A DNA stretch of 49,506 nt from Streptomyces acidicola (GTDB lineage: Bacteria; Actinomycetota; Actinomycetes; Streptomycetales; Streptomycetaceae). The stretch spans positions 1 through 49,506 of the forward strand of contig NZ_VMNX01000042.1 in the NCBI RefSeq assembly GCF_009377235.1, in the 5' to 3' direction. Made by a program: the position numbers and the translations under genes. Shown in pieces: positions 45,157-49,506 of this stretch (position 1 is the stretch's first letter; the number at the start of each line of letters is the position of its first letter). Below the pieces are notes generated by a model. That model was not told where the DNA came from, searched no databases, and saw only the letters and a program-made list of their open reading frames with translations.

Positions 45157-46725
45157 ATGGCAGTGATGCGTCAGACCCGGCGAAGACTGGCCGGTGCGAC
45201 CACGGCGGCACTCGTTCTCGCTCTCCTCCCGGCCCTTGCCGCGAGCGCCGCCGACCCCGAACCAGAAGGCCGGATCCAGTACGCGGGCGCGTCGGGCGCC
45301 ATCAAGGACAGCTACATCGTGATCCTGAAGGAGGACCTCGCGAAGGCCGGTTCCGATCAGGGCAAGGCTCTCGCCAAGACGTACGGCGCGACCATCGAGC
45401 GCACCTTCACGCGGGCCCTCAACGGCTACGCGATCAAGGCCACGGAGGCCAAAGCGAAGCGGTTCGCCGCCGACCCGGCCGTCAACTCCGTCGTCCAGAA
45501 CCGCACGTTCTCGATCGACACGACCCAGTCCAACCCGCCTTCCTGGGGCCTGGACCGCATCGACCAGGCGGCGCTCCCGCTCGACCGGAGCTACACCTAC
45601 GACGACACCGCCGGAGAGGGCGTCACCGCCTACGTCATCGACACCGGTGTCCGCATCACGCACCGCGACTTCGGTGGCCGCGCCTTCAACGGCTACGACG
45701 CCGTAGACAACGACAACACGGCCCAGGACGGCCACGGTCACGGCACACACGTCGCGGGAACCGTCGCCGGCACGGCCTACGGCGTGGCCAAGAAGGCGAA
45801 GATCGTCGGTGTCCGGGTCCTGAACAACTCCGGTGAGGGGACGACCGCGCAGGTCGTCGCGGGCATCGACTGGGTGACCGGCAACGCCGTCAAGCCGGCC
45901 GTCGCCAATATGAGCCTCGGCGGCCCCGCGGACACCGCGATCGACGCGGCCGTCCGCAACTCCATCGCCTCCGGCGTCACCTACGCGGTCGCCGCCGGCA
46001 ACGCCGCGACCAACGCGTCCACCACTTCGCCCGCCCGAGTCACCGAGGCCATCACCGTCGGCGCCACCACCAGCTCCGACGCCCGGGCCGGTTACTCCAA
46101 CTACGGTACGGTGCTTGACCTGTTCGCCCCGGGCTCCCTCATCACCTCGCTCTGGCGCACGAGCGACACGGCGACGAACACCCTCTCGGGCACGTCGATG
46201 GCGACCCCGCACGTCGCCGGAGCCGCCGCGCTCTATCTGGCGGACCACCGCTCCGCCACGCCCGCCGCCGTCCAGACGGCCCTCGTCAACTCCGCGACCA
46301 CCGGCGTCGTCACCAGCCCCGGCACAGGTTCGCCCAACCGCCTCCTCAACGTGGGCCGGGGCGGGACGACAGCGCCGTCCGCCCGGCGCTTCGAGAGCAC
46401 CGTGGACTTCGCGATCTCCGACAACGCGTCGGTCGAGTCGCCGATCACTGTGAGCGGTGTATCCGGGAAGGCACCGTCGTCGCTACGTGTGCCTGTGAGC
46501 ATTGTTCACACGTATGTCGGCGACCTTCGGGTGCAACTGGTCGCCCCCGACGGCACGGCGTACACCCTGAAGAGGTACGGCTCCGGCGGCAGTGCGCGCA
46601 ACATCCACACCACCTACACGGTGGACGCCTCTTCCGAGACGGCCGACGGCGTGTGGAAGCTCCGGGTGAGTGACCACGCGGCGCGGGATGTCGGGCGGAT
46701 CGACTCCTGGGCGCTGCAGTTCTGA
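45157..46725 (+). CDS. Secreted S8 subtilisin-like serine protease with P-domain
   Basis: A 522-aa exported protease. The signal peptide (MRQTRRRLAGATTAALVLAL...ASA) is followed by an inhibitor-I9 propeptide (DSYIVILKEDLAK...ATIERTFTRALNGYAIKA). The catalytic domain shows Asp in VIDTGVRITHRDF (about 162), His in DGHGHGTHVAGT (about 194) and Ser in LSGTSMATPHVAG (about 347), in the aqualysin/proteinase K subgroup. The C-terminal 100 residues form a proprotein-convertase P-domain (IVHTYVGDLRVQLVAPDGTAY; DVGRIDSWALQF). ATG 45157 (MAVMRQTRRR) has GAGGAAGG upstream. Self-processing of the propeptide is expected. Confidence 0.93.
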   Translation: MAVMRQTRRRLAGATTAALVLALLPALAASAADPEPEGRIQYAGASGAIKDSYIVILKEDLAKAGSDQGKALAKTYGATIERTFTRALNGYAIKATEAKAKRFAADPAVNSVVQNRTFSIDTTQSNPPSWGLDRIDQAALPLDRSYTYDDTAGEGVTAYVIDTGVRITHRDFGGRAFNGYDAVDNDNTAQDGHGHGTHVAGTVAGTAYGVAKKAKIVGVRVLNNSGEGTTAQVVAGIDWVTGNAVKPAVANMSLGGPADTAIDAAVRNSIASGVTYAVAAGNAATNASTTSPARVTEAITVGATTSSDARAGYSNYGTVLDLFAPGSLITSLWRTSDTATNTLSGTSMATPHVAGAAALYLADHRSATPAAVQTALVNSATTGVVTSPGTGSPNRLLNVGRGGTTAPSARRFESTVDFAISDNASVESPITVSGVSGKAPSSLRVPVSIVHTYVGDLRVQLVAPDGTAYTLKRYGSGGSARNIHTTYTVDASSETADGVWKLRVSDHAARDVGRIDSWALQF

Positions 46726-46733
46726 CGTCCGCT

Positions 46734-46822
46734 CAGGTATAACCGCTATAACCGCCTCGGGTGCAACCACCCCAGGTGCAACCGCCTCGGGTGTGAACCC
46801 TCAGATGTAACCCTCGTCCTCG
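46734..46822. repeat. Degenerate tandem repeat after the protease gene
   Basis: About five imperfect copies of a 15-17-base unit (AGGTGCAACCGCCTCGG-like) begin nine bases after the protease stop codon. Confidence 0.65.
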
Positions 46823-46970
46823 TGGATGGGCTCCGGGTCGTGCCCCGGCCCGCCGCGAGGACGAGCCGTGCCCCAGGGGGTGGGCAGCTCCCGTGCCACG
46901 TCCACCGCCGCTTACCATGCGCCAAGTCGTACGTCAGTTCCCCGAATCCCGGACGAGAGGCACGGTAGCC

Positions 46971-48272
46971 GTGGCGATACCCCCGCCCCCTGGGCCGCAG
47001 CAGCCCCAGGAGCCCCAGGGCCCGTACCCGCCGCCCCAGGGGCAGACCCCGCCGCCTCAGGGGTCTCCGGGGCAGTACCCACCGCCGCCGGGTCCGGGGC
47101 AGCCGTATGCGGGCATGGGGCAGCCGTACGCGGATCCGGGACAGCCGTACGCGGCCGGTTCCGGGCAGCCGTACGGCCACCCCTACCAGCCCTGGGGACA
47201 GGGGTACTCCCCGTACAACCACCCCGCGCCCGTGAACGGCTTCGCGATCGCCGCGCTAGTGCTCGGCCTCCTCTGTTTCCTGCCGCTCGTCGGACTGATG
47301 CTCGGGATCGTCGGGCTCGTGCAGATCAACAAGAGGGGGGAGCGCGGCAAGGGTATGGCCGTCTCGGGGATCGTCCTCTCGACGATCGGTGCCTTGTTGA
47401 TGACCGTCGCCCTCGCCACGGGCGGTGCGCGCGACTTCTGGGAGGGCTTCGAGGAGGCGGCCCGCGAGAACGGCAGCACCTTCTCGGTGGAGAAGGGCGA
47501 GTGCTTCGACGCGCCGAACGGCTCACTGGAGGGCTACGCGTACGACGTCGACACGGTGCCGTGCGACGGTGAGCACGACGCGGAGGTGTTCGCCAACTTC
47601 GAGATACCGGGGGGCGATTACCCCGGCGACGACGAGCTGACCGAGACCGCCGACGAGAAGTGCTACGACTTCGCCGACGCGTACGCGATGGACTCCTGGG
47701 CCCTCCCGGAGTACGTCGATGTCTACTACTTCACCCCGACCCGGGAGAGCTGGAGTGCGGGCGACCGCGTGGTGACGTGCATGTTCGGGAGCACGGACGA
47801 GAACACGGGGCTGACGGGGTCGCTGCGCAAGGACGACTCGGTGCTGACGGGCGACCAGCTCACCTATCTCCTGGCCGAGGTGCTGTACACCGACGCCCTC
47901 GATACCGCGCCCGCCGCCGAGTACGTCGAGGACGATCTGCCGGGCCACAAGGAGTGGGCCACCCGGGTCGCCGAGGGGCTGGACGAGCAGGCGACGATAC
48001 TGCGCAACTACGGGTGGTCCGGCGACATCGAGCGGCCGGTGACCGACCACGCGGACGCCCTGGAGCGGGCGCGTGAGGAGTGGGAGAAGGCGGCGAGGGC
48101 CGCCGACGCCGACGTGTTCTACGAGCACTATGACAAGGCCTACGAACTTGTCGACGGCGCCACGGCGGTCACGGCCCGCAAGGCTCTGGGCCTGGCCGCG
48201 ACCCCGCCTTCGTACGGTGAGGAGAGCGGCGGGGACGGCGGCGGAGGGAGCGACAACGCCAAGGAGGTGTGA
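46971..48272 (+). CDS. DUF4190 / septum-formation family membrane protein
   Basis: A 433-aa protein with a long Pro/Gln/Gly/Tyr-rich cytoplasmic segment (repeats of GQPYA) of about 80 residues, then a DUF4190 pair of helices (GFAIAALVLGLLCFLPLVGL; VSGIVLSTIGALLMTVALA). An extracytoplasmic domain follows with four cysteines (KGECFDAP, VPCDGEH, EKCYDFAD, VVTCMFGS), matching the septum-formation family (PF13845), and an acidic helical tail. GTG 46971 (VAIPPPPGPQQPQ) is favoured because the repeat-rich leader starts there, with GAGAGG 10 bases upstream; an in-frame ATG at 46917 is possible. A role at the division septum is by family only. Confidence 0.82.
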   Translation: MAIPPPPGPQQPQEPQGPYPPPQGQTPPPQGSPGQYPPPPGPGQPYAGMGQPYADPGQPYAAGSGQPYGHPYQPWGQGYSPYNHPAPVNGFAIAALVLGLLCFLPLVGLMLGIVGLVQINKRGERGKGMAVSGIVLSTIGALLMTVALATGGARDFWEGFEEAARENGSTFSVEKGECFDAPNGSLEGYAYDVDTVPCDGEHDAEVFANFEIPGGDYPGDDELTETADEKCYDFADAYAMDSWALPEYVDVYYFTPTRESWSAGDRVVTCMFGSTDENTGLTGSLRKDDSVLTGDQLTYLLAEVLYTDALDTAPAAEYVEDDLPGHKEWATRVAEGLDEQATILRNYGWSGDIERPVTDHADALERAREEWEKAARAADADVFYEHYDKAYELVDGATAVTARKALGLAATPPSYGEESGGDGGGGSDNAKEV

Positions 48273-48376
48273 AGGCGGGTGTGGTGGGGAGAAAGTGCCT
48301 GCGTAAAGCCCTCCAGTGACCCTTGTCATCACATCGAGTGATTCTCAGGCCTTTGCTTGCATGGCTGAACCCAGGG

Positions 48377-48419
48377 TTGCCAGGCTGTAGCTGTCTGTAC
48401 AACCTGATGGGAGCGGCCA
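48377..48419 (+). promoter_or_regulatory. Promoter/operator region of the gntR gene
   Basis: TTGCCA (48377-48382) is followed by the imperfect symmetric TGTCTGTACA (48392-48401). GGGAG just before GTG 48420 is the ribosome site. The TGT-ACA symmetry beside a GntR gene suggests autoregulation; this is tentative. Confidence 0.3.
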
Positions 48420-49172
48420 GTGACTTTCGGTGAGCAGCCGGCGTACTTGCGCGTCGCGGGTGATCTCCGCAGGAAGATCGCCGACGGTTCGCTTCCGCCC
48501 CACACCCGGCTCCCCTCGCAGGCCCGTATCCGCGAGGAGTACGGCGTTTCGGACACGGTGGCGCTGGAGGCCCGCAAGGTGCTGATGGCCGAGGGGCTCG
48601 TCGAGGGCCGCTCCGGGTCGGGGACGTATGTGCGGGAGAGGCCTGTGCCCCGGCGGGTCGCCCGTTCCGGGTTCCGGCCCTCCAGCGGGGCCACGCCTTT
48701 CCGGCAGGAGCAGGCCGACGCCGCCGCGCGCGGGACGTGGGAGTCGAAGAGCGAGCAGGTCGAGGCGAGTGGTGCGGTGGCCGAGCGGCTGTGCATTCAG
48801 CCCGGGGACCGTGTGATGTGCACGAAGTACGTGTTCCGGGACGCGGGGGAGCCGATGATGCTCTCCACGTCGTGGGAGCCGCTCGCCGTGACCGGTCGTA
48901 CACCCGTGATGCTGCCCGAGGAAGGGCCGCTCGGCGGGATGGGCGTCGTCGAGCGCATGGCGGCCATTGATGTGATCGTCGACAACGTCACGGAGGAGGT
49001 CGGTGCGCGGCCCGGCCTCGCCGAGGAGCTCCTCGCCCTCGGTGGTGTCCCCGGGCATGTCGTCCTCGTCATCCAGCGCACGTACTTCGCGTCCGGGCGA
49101 CCGGTGGAGACGGCGGATGTGGTGGTGCCGGCGGATCGCTACCGGGTGGCTTATCACTTGCCGGTGAAGTAG
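48420..49172 (+). CDS. GntR family regulator (HutC/UTRA subfamily)
   Basis: A 250-aa regulator. The N-terminal winged helix is complete (YLRVAGDLRRKIADGSLPPH; LPSQARIREEYGVSDTVALEA; GRSGSGTYV). A UTRA effector-binding domain (about 100-245) follows, with LCIQPGDRVMCTKYVFRDAG, a variable ligand region and the end VETADVVVPADRYRVAYHL. HutC-type members bind sugars, amino-acid derivatives or fatty acids, and the ligand here cannot be told. GTG 48420 is chosen from the ribosome site and family start. No obvious target operon lies downstream, which is repeat DNA. Confidence 0.9.
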   Translation: MTFGEQPAYLRVAGDLRRKIADGSLPPHTRLPSQARIREEYGVSDTVALEARKVLMAEGLVEGRSGSGTYVRERPVPRRVARSGFRPSSGATPFRQEQADAAARGTWESKSEQVEASGAVAERLCIQPGDRVMCTKYVFRDAGEPMMLSTSWEPLAVTGRTPVMLPEEGPLGGMGVVERMAAIDVIVDNVTEEVGARPGLAEELLALGGVPGHVVLVIQRTYFASGRPVETADVVVPADRYRVAYHLPVK

Positions 49173-49222
49173 GCGCACGGGGTGGGGCGGGTGGCTGGAC
49201 CAGGGTTCTCCTCGCCCCCGCC

Positions 49223-49320
49223 GCCCCTACCCATTCCCGTGCCTTCCCTGGGGGCTGCCGCCCCCAGACCCCTGCTTGTCGGCCTGAACGGCCTCGTCCT
49301 CAAACGCCGGACGGGCTGGG
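49223..49320. repeat. Dispersed Streptomyces intergenic repeat
   Basis: The segment contains the hairpin CTGGGGGC-TGCC-GCCCCCAG (49248-49267), then GGCCTGAACGGCC and CTCGTCCTCAAACGCCGGAC followed by GGGCTG. I recognise this combination as one of the commonest intergenic repeats of Streptomyces chromosomes. Confidence 0.7.
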
Positions 49321-49379
49321 GGTGCCTGGCTTCGGCTGGAAATCCCCAGCCGGAGGGCCCCAGCGCCCGGCCGGAAGAT

Positions 49380-49442
49380 CCCGGCCCTGGCTGGCAAACC
49401 CCCGGCCCTGGCTGGCAAACCCCCGGCCCCGGCCGGCAAAAA
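49380..49442. repeat. 21-bp tandem repeat, three copies
   Basis: Two identical copies of CCCGGCCCTGGCTGGCAAAC followed by C (49380-49400, 49401-49421) precede a third with four changes (49422-49442). Confidence 0.85.
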
Positions 49443-49506
49443 CCCAGCCCCGCCCTGCGCATTCCAGCCCGACCGCGCATTCCAGCCCGCCCGCACACTC
49501 CCTGTC

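Larger units (their letters stand above)
49173..49506. other. Repeat-rich non-coding end of window
   Basis: No gene is supported in these 334 bases. They consist largely of a dispersed Streptomyces repeat (49223-49320), a 21-bp tandem array (49380-49442) and two copies of GCGCATTCCAGCCCG (about 49457-49491). Confidence 0.6.

Overview
The window is high-G+C actinobacterial chromosome and almost certainly Streptomyces. Coding DNA is extremely GC-rich at third positions, GTG starts are common, and Streptomyces-type families recur (WhiB-like protein, DUF1707, DUF2690, DUF4245, septum-formation protein, SpoIIE-type phosphatase, lectin-tailed Ser/Thr kinase). Gene order agrees, from memory, with the S. 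coelicolor core segment running from PhoH/SLT hydrolase/AI-2E exporter/AhpD through penicillin-binding protein, the two fumarases, WhiB-like, glpX, xseBA, ispH and ppgK to ychF. This is therefore conserved core chromosome interrupted by accessory insertions.

Layout. 1-5.2 kb: uppS, phoH2, secreted SLT hydrolase, AI-2E-family exporter. 5.2-7.9 kb: ahpD without its usual ahpC/oxyR partners, beside a standalone TnpB-like gene with a structured 3' end and a leftover 3' gene fragment. 7.9-11.5 kb: PadR regulator, ABC ATPase and FtsX-like permease in a tightly overlapping operon. 11.8-14.2 kb: class A penicillin-binding protein. 14.4-18.5 kb: an accessory cell-wall-themed group (secreted DUF2690 protein, signal-less two-enzyme glycan hydrolase, membrane protein, Tat-exported M15-like protein lacking its expected zinc ligands). 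18.5-23.3 kb, minus strand: phosphatase/anti-sigma-kinase-like protein, DUF402/FomD-like protein, fumC. 23.3-27.6 kb, minus strand: a two-gene STAND cassette. 28.1-39.1 kb: class I fumarase, DUF1707 protein, WhiB-like, glpX, DUF4245, xseA-xseB, ispH, ppgK, DUF6542-like membrane protein, ychF. 39.1-42.8 kb: decay zone with a broken leucine-rich-repeat gene, an IS5-type remnant, an intact kinase and about 1 kb with nothing recognisable. 42.8-49.5 kb: SDR, threonine-synthase-like enzyme, subtilase, septum-formation protein, GntR regulator and repeat-rich DNA.

The best candidate for a poorly described system is the cassette at 23353-27632. A 138-aa helical protein ends in a short motif (RAEA...GIVYQ) that recurs at the N-terminus of the overlapping 1288-aa STAND-ATPase/WD40 protein. 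This is the layout expected of an amyloid-signalling effector and its NLR-like receptor. The cassette lies between fumC and the class I fumarase gene, and a degenerate second copy of the fumarase 3' end sits at its upstream edge, which supports insertion by recombination.
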